Shown here: positions 25,881 through 34,442 of the stretch, piece after piece
Position numbering within the stretch: the stretch's first letter is position 1
How the letters are laid out: each line of letters starts with the position of its first letter
Assembly (NCBI RefSeq): GCF_947498175.1
Contig: NZ_CANMJB010000001.1
Span: forward strand, 434,001-498,000
DNA: 64,000 nucleotides
Source of the DNA: an uncultured Algimonas sp.
Lineage (GTDB): Bacteria > Pseudomonadota > Alphaproteobacteria > Caulobacterales > Maricaulaceae
Reading direction: 5' to 3'
Program-made: the position numbers and the translations under genes
The notes under the pieces: model-generated
Told to the model about the DNA's origin: nothing
Database searches by the model: none
Seen by the model: only the letters and a program-made list of their open reading frames with translations

Positions 25881-27262
25881 CATGTCACGACGGTCGTCTT
25901 GTTGATCTCTCGCGGCTTCAACGTGACGATTTCCTCGGCGATCGTCGGGTGGACGGCACATGTCGCATCAAAATCGGCTTTCGTCAGTTTCGCCTTGATC
26001 GCGATGCCGACCATCTGGATCATCTCCGCGCTATCGTCGCCGACCAGATGGACGCCGATAACGGTTTCTTCCTCGCCCTTCGTCACGACCTTCATGAAGC
26101 AGCGATGCTCGTTTCCGGCCAGAATGTTCTTCATCGGCCGGAACTGCGTCGTGTAGACGGTGACGGCGTCGCCATATTTGCGGCGCGCATCCCCTTCCGA
26201 CATGCCGCACACGCCGACCGGCGGTCGGGTGAAGACGGCGGATGCGATATCGTCGTGATCGAACGCCACCGGGTTGTCCTTGAACACGGTTTCCACGAAG
26301 GCCGCGCCTTCGCGGATCGCGACGGGTGTCAGATTGACCCGGTTGGTGACATCGCCAACGGCGTAGATGTTGGGCTGGCTGGTCCGCGAATAGGCGTCTA
26401 CCTGGACGGCGCCGTTCGGATCGACCTTCACGCCTGCCGCTTCGACGCCGAGCGTATCCGTCTTGGGCCGGCGCCCCGTCGCCATCAGCACGCAATCCGT
26501 CCCGATCTTGGAACCGTCGTCGAATGACACGATCAGGCCGCCCTCCGTCCTGCGGATTTCCGTCGGGCTGATGTTGAACCGCAGGTCGATCCCGTTGCGC
26601 AGCTGCAAGTGGCCGACTTCGTCGCGGACTTCCGCGTCGAACCCGTTGAGCAGCCGCCCCCCACGGTAGGCTTGGATCACGTCCGTGCCCAAGCCGGCGA
26701 AGACGCCCGCGAATTCGCAGGCGATGTAGCCGCCGCCAATGATCAGCATCCGTTTGGGTTGCTCCGGCAAATGGAAGATGTCGTCCGAGACGATCGTGTG
26801 TTGGATTCCTTTGAGGTCCGGTGCCCAGGGCGACCCGCCCACGGCGATCAGGATTGTCTCGGCCGTGACCGTTTTACCGCTCTCGACCAGTCGGAGCGTG
26901 TGCGCATCGACGAATTCAGCGCGTTCGCGGAACAGATCGGCGCCGTTCTTCTCCAGAATGGTCGAATAGATGCCTGACAGGCGGTTCACCTCCTTCTGGA
27001 TCGAATCGCGCAAGACCGACCATTCGAAGGTGGCTGCGTCCACCGACCAGCCATAGCCTTCGGCGTCCCGGATCGCGTCGCCGAAATCGGCGCCGTAGAC
27101 GAGGAATTTCTTGGGGACGCAGCCCCGCACGACGCAGGTGCCGCCGGGCAAGCTTTCCTCGGCCACACCGACTCGCTTGCCCAGCTGCGCGGCAAGCCGC
27201 CCGGCCCGCACGCCGCCCGATCCCGCTCCGATGACGAAGAGGTCGTAGTCGTAATCGCTCAT
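25880..27262 (-). CDS. gor: glutathione-disulfide reductase
   Basis: Keeps glutathione reduced with NADPH. The 460 residues carry the FAD-binding GAGSGGVRAGRLAAQLG at 12-28, the redox cysteine pair C43/C48 in GGTCVVRGCVPKK, the NADPH-binding IIGGGYIACEFAGVFAGLG near 175-193, the second FAD motif YAVGDVTNRVNLTPVAI near 305 and the active-site HPTIAEE near 440. It is the third gene of the glmU-rpiA-gor run, starting immediately after the rpiA stop with no spacer. Confidence 0.95.
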   Translation of the reverse strand: MSDYDYDLFVIGAGSGGVRAGRLAAQLGKRVGVAEESLPGGTCVVRGCVPKKFLVYGADFGDAIRDAEGYGWSVDAATFEWSVLRDSIQKEVNRLSGIYSTILEKNGADLFRERAEFVDAHTLRLVESGKTVTAETILIAVGGSPWAPDLKGIQHTIVSDDIFHLPEQPKRMLIIGGGYIACEFAGVFAGLGTDVIQAYRGGRLLNGFDAEVRDEVGHLQLRNGIDLRFNISPTEIRRTEGGLIVSFDDGSKIGTDCVLMATGRRPKTDTLGVEAAGVKVDPNGAVQVDAYSRTSQPNIYAVGDVTNRVNLTPVAIREGAAFVETVFKDNPVAFDHDDIASAVFTRPPVGVCGMSEGDARRKYGDAVTVYTTQFRPMKNILAGNEHRCFMKVVTKGEEETVIGVHLVGDDSAEMIQMVGIAIKAKLTKADFDATCAVHPTIAEEIVTLKPREINKTTVVT

Positions 27263-27970
27263 TCAGCTGTCCCGCTTGATTTCTAGCACCTTGGCATGAT
27301 CGACTTCGCCGACCACGATCACATCCGCGAGATCGACGAAGAGTCCGGATTCCATGACGCCGGGTATGCGCGCCAGAGCGTCGGCCGTCTTGGCCGGATC
27401 CGGAATCTCCTGGCATTGGCAATCGAGAATGTAGTTGCCGCCGTCCGTGACCAAAGGCCCCTCGCCTGCGCCCTTCTGCCGCAAGGTCGTCAGACCGTCC
27501 CGGCATCCCGACGCGAGCAACGCGTCATAGACCTGCCGCGCCGTGACGCCGAGGCAGAACGGATCGACCTCGACCGGCAGCTGGAACGCGCCGAGCGTAT
27601 GGACGAGCTTGCGATCGTCCACGATCACGATCATCTTTGCGGACGCCTGCGCGACGATCTTCTCGCGCAGCAGGCAGGCCCCGCCGCCCTTGATGAGATG
27701 AAACGCTTCGTCCACCTCGTCGGCGCCGTCTACGGTGACGTCGATGTGTTCGACCCGGTCCGGGTCCAGCAGCGGAATACCGGCTTCCAGTGCGACCTGG
27801 CGGGTTCGTTCCGAGGTCTGCACGCCGGAGACTTTCAGGCCGCCCGCAATCCTGTCGCCCAGCTTTTCCAGGAAGATCTCAGCCGTGCTGCCGGAGCCCA
27901 GCCCCAGCACCATGCCGTCCGAGACGAAATCCAGCGCCGCGAGTGCGGCATTCTCCTTGGCGACCTTCAT
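27263..27970 (-). CDS. rpiA: ribose-5-phosphate isomerase A
   Basis: Interconverts ribose 5-phosphate and ribulose 5-phosphate in the pentose phosphate pathway. It has 235 residues, normal length. Signatures are LGLGSGSTAEIFLEKLG near 22-38, the DVTVDGADEVDEAFHLIKGGGACLLREKIV block (about 77-106) with the catalytic aspartate and glutamate, and DGGNYILDC near 176. The stop and start codons are shared with its neighbours: a 4-base overlap with glmU upstream and a zero-base junction with gor downstream. Confidence 0.97.
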   Translation of the reverse strand: MKVAKENAALAALDFVSDGMVLGLGSGSTAEIFLEKLGDRIAGGLKVSGVQTSERTRQVALEAGIPLLDPDRVEHIDVTVDGADEVDEAFHLIKGGGACLLREKIVAQASAKMIVIVDDRKLVHTLGAFQLPVEVDPFCLGVTARQVYDALLASGCRDGLTTLRQKGAGEGPLVTDGGNYILDCQCQEIPDPAKTADALARIPGVMESGLFVDLADVIVVGEVDHAKVLEIKRDS

Positions 27971-29325
27971 GACTGCCCCTTGCGCTTCGTCATGGCTGCG
28001 CGGAACCGGGCCGCCCAGCCGTCCTTGTTCGCCTGGTCCGCTCTGGCGATCGCCATGGCATCGTTCGGCACATCCCGCGTGACCACCGTGCCCGACGCAG
28101 TGAACGCCCCGTCGCCGATCGTCACGGGGGCTACCAACGATGTGTGCGTTCCGATGAACGCGCCGTCGCCGATGACCGTCTTGTGCTTGAAGAAGCCGTC
28201 ATAATTGCAAGTGACGGTTCCGGCGCCGATATTGCTGCCTTCGCCGATCTCGGCATCGCCGATATAGGTCAAGTGCGACGCCTTGGACCCGCGTCCAAGC
28301 GTGCTTTTCTTCACTTCCACGAAATTGCCGATGAAACTGTCCGGTCCGAGCTGCGTGCCCGGTCGGAGGCGAGCGAACGGACCGACCGACGCGCCCTCCC
28401 CGACGACCGCCCCTTCGACATGCGAGAACGGATGGATGGTGGCGTGCGAGCGCACCGTCACGCCCGGGCCGAAGACGACGTTTTCGCCGATCACGGCGTC
28501 GCGTTCGATGACCGTGTCATAACTGAAATACACGCTGTCAGGATCGCGCATCGTCACCCCGTCGTCGAGGGCCATGGCCCGCATGTGGCTCTGGAAGGCC
28601 TGATGGGCGGCGGCCAGGTCGGCGCGCGAATTCACGCCCAGCATCTCGCCTTCGTCGCCGCGCACAACGCTGGCGCGTTTGCCGTCCCGCCTCAGGATCT
28701 CGATAATGTCCGTCAGGTAGTATTCGCCTTTGGCGTTGTCGTTCGTCACCTGGTCGAGCGCGGCAAACATGTCGCCGGACCGAGCGGCGATGACGCCGCT
28801 ATTGCAAAGGGTCACGGCCAGTTCTTCAGGTCCGGCCTCTTTCGCCTCCACGATCTTTTCCAGAGCGCCGCTGCGTTCGATCAGCCGACCGTATTGAGCG
28901 GGCTCTTCGGCTTCGAAACCCAGCACGGCGACATCCGAGACACTCAACGACTCATAAACCGATGTCAGCGTCCGCGTCGTGATGAGGGGCGTGTCGGCGA
29001 ACAGCACTGCGACGTCGCCGTCGAAGTCACCGATCGCATCGCGAGCGCTGTTCACGGCATGACCCGTGCCCAGTTGCGGCTCCTGCACGGCGATCTGCAG
29101 GCCGAGGGTCTCGGCAGCCTCGCGCACATCGGCGTTCTGTTCACCGACCACGCATATGATGCGGTCGCATCCTGCCTCACGGGCGCAAGCGCAGACCCAA
29201 TCCAGCAGGCGCCGCCCGGCCAGATCGTGCAATACTTTCGACGTAGCGGACTTCATCCGCGTGCTTTTCCCGGCAGCGAGAATGATGGCGGCACGCGGTC
29301 TGGACGGGCGATCGGACATTGTCAT
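27967..29325 (-). CDS. glmU: bifunctional UDP-N-acetylglucosamine pyrophosphorylase / glucosamine-1-phosphate N-acetyltransferase
   Basis: Makes UDP-GlcNAc for peptidoglycan and lipopolysaccharide by acetylating glucosamine 1-phosphate and then uridylylating it. The N-terminal nucleotidyltransferase domain shows ILAAGKSTRMKS near residue 14, FADTPLIT and GEYYLTDII; the C-terminal left-handed beta-helix acetyltransferase shows RLRPGTQLG, NFVEVKKSTLGRGSKASHLTYIGDAEIG and NIGAGTVTCNYDG. The 452-residue form from the ATG at 29325 is used; ATG 29319 and an extended start at 29361 are alternatives, the latter overlapping the divergent gph gene. Confidence 0.96.
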   Translation of the reverse strand: MTMSDRPSRPRAAIILAAGKSTRMKSATSKVLHDLAGRRLLDWVCACAREAGCDRIICVVGEQNADVREAAETLGLQIAVQEPQLGTGHAVNSARDAIGDFDGDVAVLFADTPLITTRTLTSVYESLSVSDVAVLGFEAEEPAQYGRLIERSGALEKIVEAKEAGPEELAVTLCNSGVIAARSGDMFAALDQVTNDNAKGEYYLTDIIEILRRDGKRASVVRGDEGEMLGVNSRADLAAAHQAFQSHMRAMALDDGVTMRDPDSVYFSYDTVIERDAVIGENVVFGPGVTVRSHATIHPFSHVEGAVVGEGASVGPFARLRPGTQLGPDSFIGNFVEVKKSTLGRGSKASHLTYIGDAEIGEGSNIGAGTVTCNYDGFFKHKTVIGDGAFIGTHTSLVAPVTIGDGAFTASGTVVTRDVPNDAMAIARADQANKDGWAARFRAAMTKRKGQS

Positions 29326-29354
29326 GGCGGCGCACTTAACCGATAGCGCGCGGA

Positions 29355-30089
29355 ATGACACGCCGCGAAACAGGAAATTCCACGTCGTCTCTGCCTACGC
29401 CTCTGGCAGGGCTGTCCATCTGTTTCGATCTGGACGGAACACTGGTCGATACGGCGCCGGACCTGGTGCGCGTCACCAACGAGGTCATCGCCCTGGAAGG
29501 CTTGCCGGCCACGAATTACGGCCTCGCCCGGGCGGCAGTCAGCTTGGGATCGCGGCGTCTGATCACCGATGCACTCGATCGTGCGGGACATGGCGTGGAC
29601 ACCGCGCGCCTGGACGTGCTGCAACGCGAATTCCTGTCGCGCTACGCCGAAGACATTGCGCGTCTGTCACGGCCCTATCCCGGCGTATGCGCGACGCTGG
29701 ACGAGCTGGACCGGATGGGCGCGCGATTAAGCGTCTGCACCAACAAACCCGGCTGGCTGGCGCGGCCGCTGCTCGATGCGCTCGGCATGACGGCGCGGTT
29801 CGACCGCATCGTGGGCGGCGACGAAGTTCCGGCGTCCAAACCCGATCCCTCGCATATTTTCACGTCCGCCGGACACAGGCGGGCCGAGCGTATCGTGATG
29901 GTCGGCGATAGCTGGCCGGACATGGAAGGGGCGCGGCGCGCACGCTGCCACGGCGTGCTCGTGACCTATGGCTACAGCTACCGACCCCAGATACGATTAA
30001 GGGCCGATACGCGGCTGCGGAATTTCCGCGACCTCGCACCAGCCCTTATCATGCTGTTCAACCGGCACAGGAATGCCGGATCGTACTGA
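29355..30089 (+). CDS. gph: phosphoglycolate phosphatase-like HAD hydrolase
   Basis: A 244-residue haloacid-dehalogenase-superfamily phosphatase. HAD motif I is DLDGTLVDT at about 25-33, motif II the serine/threonine in LSVCTNKPG, motif III the lysine in ASKPDPSH and motif IV GDSWPDMEGAR near 200. The helical cap lies between motifs I and II. Phosphoglycolate from DNA repair or oxygenation is the classical substrate, but HAD specificity cannot be read from sequence. It is divergent from glmU with about 30 bases between starts. Confidence 0.88.
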   Translation: MTRRETGNSTSSLPTPLAGLSICFDLDGTLVDTAPDLVRVTNEVIALEGLPATNYGLARAAVSLGSRRLITDALDRAGHGVDTARLDVLQREFLSRYAEDIARLSRPYPGVCATLDELDRMGARLSVCTNKPGWLARPLLDALGMTARFDRIVGGDEVPASKPDPSHIFTSAGHRRAERIVMVGDSWPDMEGARRARCHGVLVTYGYSYRPQIRLRADTRLRNFRDLAPALIMLFNRHRNAGSY

Positions 30090-30100
30090 CGAACGGCGGC

Positions 30101-30301
30101 CTAGCCGAAGTCCTGCTTGTTGCGGCTCGGAACCCCGTTGACCATGTTGGACCGGACGTCCGTGCGCGCGGAGCGCATGGAGGCCAGGAATCCACCTTGG
30201 ACGAGATTGATCTTCACGTCGTGACCGCGTTCGGCCCAGTAGGCCTCGATCTGCTGCTTCAAACGCTCTGCGCCTTCGCGCGTGCAATAATCACCTTTCA
30301 T
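30101..30301 (-). CDS. small conserved-looking protein, function unknown
   Basis: A 66-residue protein. The ATG at 30299-30301 has GAAGGA eight bases upstream. The sequence begins KGDYCTREGAERLKQQIEAYWAERGHDVKINLVQGGF, a helix followed by a strand with a single cysteine at residue 6, and ends in a basic, polar tail (SRNKQDFG). Short proteins with this REGAERLxxxIExYWxxRG pattern are familiar from alphaproteobacterial genomes, but no function is known to me. It converges with gph at an 11-base gap. Confidence 0.7.
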   Translation of the reverse strand: MKGDYCTREGAERLKQQIEAYWAERGHDVKINLVQGGFLASMRSARTDVRSNMVNGVPSRNKQDFG

Positions 30302-30487
30302 GGCGTTGTTTCCTTCGTAATGGTGTAGATGACGTCGCACCCGCGAGAGCGCGTCATGTTCGTGTGGCATTTCCCGTAGACACAGTTAAGAAATCGATCT
30401 TTATGGCACAACGCCCGTCATTCGGATTTCTTATGTATTGTTGGTAATACTTATCACAATTATTGAGGTTCAGCCCCCATTCATTTT

Positions 30488-30516
30488 ATGCATTTCCGCA
30501 ATGCTGGTATGCATTT
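30488..30516 (+). promoter_or_regulatory. paired ATGCATTT direct repeats upstream of the HTH regulator
   Basis: Two identical ATGCATTT octamers begin at 30488 and 30509, 21 bases apart, i.e. two helical turns on one DNA face, in an AT-rich gap of about 270 bases between two divergent genes. The spacing suggests an operator for the adjacent HTH protein. No experimental support is available. Confidence 0.35.
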
Positions 30517-30575
30517 GATAAAAGCAACAGGCTTTGTCACATCGACCCCGTCACCCCGTAAATATAAGTTAAGTT

Positions 30576-31103
30576 ATGAGTCTGGCCAAACGCCTCAAGG
30601 ACACGCGCAAGAAACACGGTCTGTCCCAAAGCGAGCTCGCCAAACAGGTCGAAGTCTCGCAGCCCTCCATCGCCAATTGGGAGCGTGGTGGCCACACGCC
30701 GCGCCGCGATGCGCTGGACCGGATCGCCAAGGCGCTGGACACGGACCCGACTTGGCTATTGTCCGGAGAAATGCCGGCGTCACGCAATCCTGCGCACCAG
30801 CATCTGGCCAAACCGATCCATCACATCGCGGTTTATGACTGGCCGAGCGGTCCGACCGATCCACGCCAGGGCCAACCTGTACGCTATCTGGCCGTGGCGG
30901 GCGACACGACAGACCTGTTCGCACTCAACGCCGTGCCGGAAACAGGCTTTCCGGAAGGCTCGTTTCTAATCTTCTCGGCGACGGAACGACGCCTGCCGGG
31001 CCAGTTCCTTGCGAAAACGAGAACGGGCTGCGACCTGTCCGAACGCACCCTATTCGGCGATGATATCCTCGCCCGTCTCGTCTATTCGGTCGTGCCGCAC
31101 TAG
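30576..31103 (+). CDS. HTH-type regulator with LexA/CI-like C-terminal half
   Basis: A 175-residue transcription factor. Residues about 3-60 form an XRE/Cro helix-turn-helix (LAKRLKDTRKKHGLSQSELAKQVEVSQPSIANWERGGHTPRRDALDRIAKAL). The remainder (about 85-175) resembles the LexA/CI S24 fold (RYLAVAGDTTDLFALNAVPETGFPEGSFLIFS and the final DDILARLVYSVV), but no serine occupies the GDS-M position, where TT is found, so self-cleavage is unlikely. A sensory domain without protease activity is the inference. The last 54 bases overlap the opposite-strand MATCAP-like gene. Confidence 0.82.
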   Translation: MSLAKRLKDTRKKHGLSQSELAKQVEVSQPSIANWERGGHTPRRDALDRIAKALDTDPTWLLSGEMPASRNPAHQHLAKPIHHIAVYDWPSGPTDPRQGQPVRYLAVAGDTTDLFALNAVPETGFPEGSFLIFSATERRLPGQFLAKTRTGCDLSERTLFGDDILARLVYSVVPH

Positions 31104-32369
31104 CGACCACACGTCCGGAACTTCCTTCAGCTCTTCCTGGTAGTATTCCTGGAAGCCCGGCATCTCGACCCGGTTCAGGAACCCCGAATAGGCCATGTAG
31201 CTGACCAGGAAGCGCAGATCGTTGACCCAAGGCGGCATGAATTTCGGGCTTTCGATCATGCCGTCCACGGCCATCTGCGACAGGGCCGGGACGTCTTCGA
31301 TGTCGAGCTTGCCGACGAACAACATCCGGATCAGGTCGGACCGCCCCATCTTGACCACCGTGCGCATGAAATTGTGCACGCGCAGCAAACCGTTCAGATA
31401 GACCATGTCCTTGGTGAACGGCGCGCCGCCCGCGATCACCCCGCCGCGGAAAACCCGCCGAGCATTTTCGTAGGACTGGTCCGGACTGTCGGTGCGCTCC
31501 AGGAAGAAGTCGAACACGTCTTTGAAGTCCGCCCCGTCCACCGCCATCTGGATGCCCAGCACCCGGCCCGACAGGCGGCGGAAGCGGCGCGGATCCATCG
31601 ATCCCGTGACGAGTTCGGCGAAGACGGCCAGCCCCTCCTGCACTTCGGTCGTGCCCGGATGGCTCCAGCCCAGAATGGGAAACTTCTTCTGCGAGCGTCC
31701 GTTCAACGCGGTCGCCGTATGCACGAGCGCTTCGTGATGCAGCAATTGCTCCACATCCCGCGCCGTGAAACTCGCCCCCTGCCGGATCCTGATTCGCTTG
31801 GACGTCGCCGCGGCCTTGGCGGACACGGTCGGGCTGATGATGACATTGGGCGCATCGGTCTCGAAGTGACGGTCCAGTTTCTTGCGCAAGGCCCGCGCGA
31901 ACTGGGTGTCGGTCAGATGTTTCTCCGTGCCTTCCACCACCAGCCGGTCGAAATCGAGACCTTCCAGCGACGAATCCATGTGCTTGGCCAGGTCCAGCAC
32001 CATGGTCTTGCGGTCCAGCATCAGGCGCGTGGGCTGTCCGTAAAGCGCCGTGGAGTGGGAGAAGAATTCCGGCGTGCCGCGCGTCTCGATCATGTTGACC
32101 GTGCTCATCATCGAGTCGCTCAAGCGGCACAGCCAGCCGGACATGAGGTCGTCGCCCGCATCGATCAGCGCCCTGGCGTCCTTGACATGTTCGCGCGCCT
32201 TGTCGGTCGGCATCGCCTCATAGGTCGGGTCGGGCAGCTTGCCGCGCTTCAGGAAAGCCGTCTTCATGGCCGGGTTCCAGGCGACGGAGCGCAGCACCCG
32301 CATCGACTTGGCCGCTTTGTAGAGATGTTTCCCGGCCTTGACGGCCGATGTGTATCGGGACTTGCTCAT
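31050..32369 (-). CDS. MATCAP/DUF1704-family putative zinc carboxypeptidase
   Basis: A 439-residue member of DUF1704, called flavohemoglobin expression-modulating QEGLA-motif protein in bacteria and now related to the eukaryotic tubulin tyrosine carboxypeptidase MATCAP. The putative zinc site is HEALVH (H212, E213, H217), an HExxxH variant, with the third ligand E245 in the diagnostic TEVQEGLAVFAE. ARG-rich helices surround it. The ATG at 32369 was preferred over the in-frame TTG at 32384. No signal peptide is seen, so it is cytoplasmic. The bacterial substrate is unknown. Confidence 0.88.
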   Translation of the reverse strand: MSKSRYTSAVKAGKHLYKAAKSMRVLRSVAWNPAMKTAFLKRGKLPDPTYEAMPTDKAREHVKDARALIDAGDDLMSGWLCRLSDSMMSTVNMIETRGTPEFFSHSTALYGQPTRLMLDRKTMVLDLAKHMDSSLEGLDFDRLVVEGTEKHLTDTQFARALRKKLDRHFETDAPNVIISPTVSAKAAATSKRIRIRQGASFTARDVEQLLHHEALVHTATALNGRSQKKFPILGWSHPGTTEVQEGLAVFAELVTGSMDPRRFRRLSGRVLGIQMAVDGADFKDVFDFFLERTDSPDQSYENARRVFRGGVIAGGAPFTKDMVYLNGLLRVHNFMRTVVKMGRSDLIRMLFVGKLDIEDVPALSQMAVDGMIESPKFMPPWVNDLRFLVSYMAYSGFLNRVEMPGFQEYYQEELKEVPDVWSLVRHDRIDETGEDIIAE

Positions 32370-32474
32370 CCGCTCTCGTCGCAACTCGCCTGCGGCGTGT
32401 CAAAGCGCTTCGCACGAATTTGGGCCGCACAGGACGCTTTACGTCGTGCGGCGGCGGCGCTACCCGCCGCCCTC

Positions 32475-34064
32475 ATGTCCAAGGCCCTGCAAACCGAACC
32501 GCTCAAGCGGCGCGTCTTCGCGATCATCTCGCACCCGGATGCGGGCAAGACGACGCTGACGGAAAACATGCTGCTCGCCTCCGGCGCGATCCACCAGGCC
32601 GGGCGCGTGGCTGCGCGCGGCGAAGCGCGCCGCACGCAGTCCGACTGGATGAAGATCGAGCAGGAACGCGGCATCTCGGTCAGCTCGTCCGTCATGACGT
32701 TCGAACACAAGGGCCTGACCTTCAACCTGCTCGACACGCCCGGCCACGAGGACTTTTCCGAGGACACCTACCGCACGCTGACCGCCGCCGATTGCGCCGT
32801 CATGGTGCTCGACGTGGCCAAGGGGATCGAGCCGCAGACGCTCAAACTGTTCGAGGTCTGCCGCCTGCGCGACATTCCCATCGTGACCTTCATTAACAAG
32901 CTCGACCGCGAAGGCGTGGATCCGTTCGAGCTGATCGCCGAGATCGAGAACAAGCTGGCGCTGGATGTCGTGCCGATGCAATGGCCCGCCGCGTCGGGCC
33001 GCCGCTTCAAGGGCGTCGCCGATCTGCGCACGAACCGTTTCCTGGCTTTTGCCAAACCCGACAGCGGCGAAGACCATGCCTGGACGCAGATGGATGGAAA
33101 CTCCATCGGCGCGACCTTCGATGATGACGCCTTGCTGGAAGAATTCCAGATGGAAGCCGAGCTGGCCCGCGAATACCCCGATTTCAGCGAACAATCTTTC
33201 CGCGAAGGCCACATGACGCCGGTCTATTTCGGCAGCGCCTTGCGCAAATTCGGCGTGCTGGAACTGATCGACGCGCTGGCCGAGCTTGCCCCGCCGCCAC
33301 AGCCCGAACCCGCGCTCAAGGCGGGGCAGTCCGTGGAGATGTCGCCGACGGACAGGGAGGTTTCGGGTTTCGTTTTCAAGGTTCAGGCCAATATGGATCT
33401 GAACCACCGCGACCGGGTCGCCTTCTACCGAATGGTCTCCGGCGAGTTCAAACGCGGCATGAAGCTGAAATCCGCCGATGGCCGCAGCCTGAACGTCCAC
33501 AACCCCGTCATGTTTTTCGCCCAGGACCGCGAACTGGCCGAGGAAGCCTATGCGGGTGATGTGATCGGCATTCCGAACCACGGCGTGCTGCGGGTCGGCG
33601 ACAGCCTGTCGGAATCCGGAAAGATCAAGTTTGCGGGCATACCCAATTTCGCGCCGGAAATCCTTCGCCGCGCCCGGCTGGAGGATCCGCTCAAGGCCAA
33701 GCACCTTCGCAAAGCGTTGGAATCACTCGCAGAAGAAGGCGTGACGCAGCTGTTCAAGCCGGCGCTCGGCGCGGACATGATCGTCGGGGCGGTCGGGAGC
33801 CTGCAGATCGACGTGATGCGCGAACGGATCAAGACCGAATACGGGCTCGGCGTGCAATTCGAGGTGCCGCCCTACCAGACGGCGCGCTGGGTCGCTTCCG
33901 ACGATCCGGACAAGCTGAAGGACTTCGTGGACAGGAATACCGCCACCATGGCCGAGGACATTGACGGCGATCCCGTCCTGCTTGCGAAATCGGCATGGGA
34001 CATCGGCTACGCTCAGGAAAAGAACCCGGAATTGCGCTTCCTGACGACCAAGGAGCGCCGCTGA
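32475..34064 (+). CDS. prfC: peptide chain release factor 3
   Basis: A GTPase that recycles RF1/RF2 from ribosomes after peptide release. It has 529 residues, full length. The GTP-binding motifs are G1 SHPDAGKTTLTE (about 19-30), switch II DTPGHEDF near 84 and G4 NKLDRE near 138. Following domains include VFKVQANMDLNHRDRVAF and the C-terminal LFKPALGADMIVGAVGSLQIDV. The ATG at 32475 gives the family N-terminus. It is divergent from the MATCAP-like gene. Confidence 0.97.
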   Translation: MSKALQTEPLKRRVFAIISHPDAGKTTLTENMLLASGAIHQAGRVAARGEARRTQSDWMKIEQERGISVSSSVMTFEHKGLTFNLLDTPGHEDFSEDTYRTLTAADCAVMVLDVAKGIEPQTLKLFEVCRLRDIPIVTFINKLDREGVDPFELIAEIENKLALDVVPMQWPAASGRRFKGVADLRTNRFLAFAKPDSGEDHAWTQMDGNSIGATFDDDALLEEFQMEAELAREYPDFSEQSFREGHMTPVYFGSALRKFGVLELIDALAELAPPPQPEPALKAGQSVEMSPTDREVSGFVFKVQANMDLNHRDRVAFYRMVSGEFKRGMKLKSADGRSLNVHNPVMFFAQDRELAEEAYAGDVIGIPNHGVLRVGDSLSESGKIKFAGIPNFAPEILRRARLEDPLKAKHLRKALESLAEEGVTQLFKPALGADMIVGAVGSLQIDVMRERIKTEYGLGVQFEVPPYQTARWVASDDPDKLKDFVDRNTATMAEDIDGDPVLLAKSAWDIGYAQEKNPELRFLTTKERR

Positions 34065-34124
34065 CCGCGATTTTGGCAAAGGACTTGCATGACGGTAACG
34101 ATACGTTAACCGGATATCACGCCG

Positions 34125-34442
34125 ATGCTTCTACCGTCCCTGATCATGTTCGCCATTACGGTCGTTGTCGCGACGACTTGCCTCGTTCCGGCCGCGTTCA
34201 AGCCGTCGTCCAGCTTGGTCGGTTTCTATTGGTCCGGCTTCTGGCTTTTCCTTGCCTTGATCGCTGCGCTGGCGGGCGGAGAACAGGCTCTGATGCTGTC
34301 GGGTCAGGACGTTCCGGCTCTGGCCGCCCGATTGCAAGTCTCCGCCATACTCTGTTTCATGCTGTTCGTGATGTTCGGATGGGCCCGCCTGTCGGGAGCC
34401 GCCCTCTGGCACGGCGTGCGGCGCGTCGCTGCCCGGTCCTAG
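34125..34442 (+). CDS. small three-helix membrane protein, function unknown
   Basis: A 105-residue hydrophobic protein with segments at about 4-24 (PSLIMFAITVVVATTCLVPAA), 35-52 (YWSGFWLFLALIAALAGG) and 68-88 (LQVSAILCFMLFVMFGWARL) and a basic C-terminus (HGVRRVAARS). It begins 60 bases after prfC and overlaps the stop of the opposite gene by four bases. No family is recognised. Confidence 0.6.
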   Translation: MLLPSLIMFAITVVVATTCLVPAAFKPSSSLVGFYWSGFWLFLALIAALAGGEQALMLSGQDVPALAARLQVSAILCFMLFVMFGWARLSGAALWHGVRRVAARS

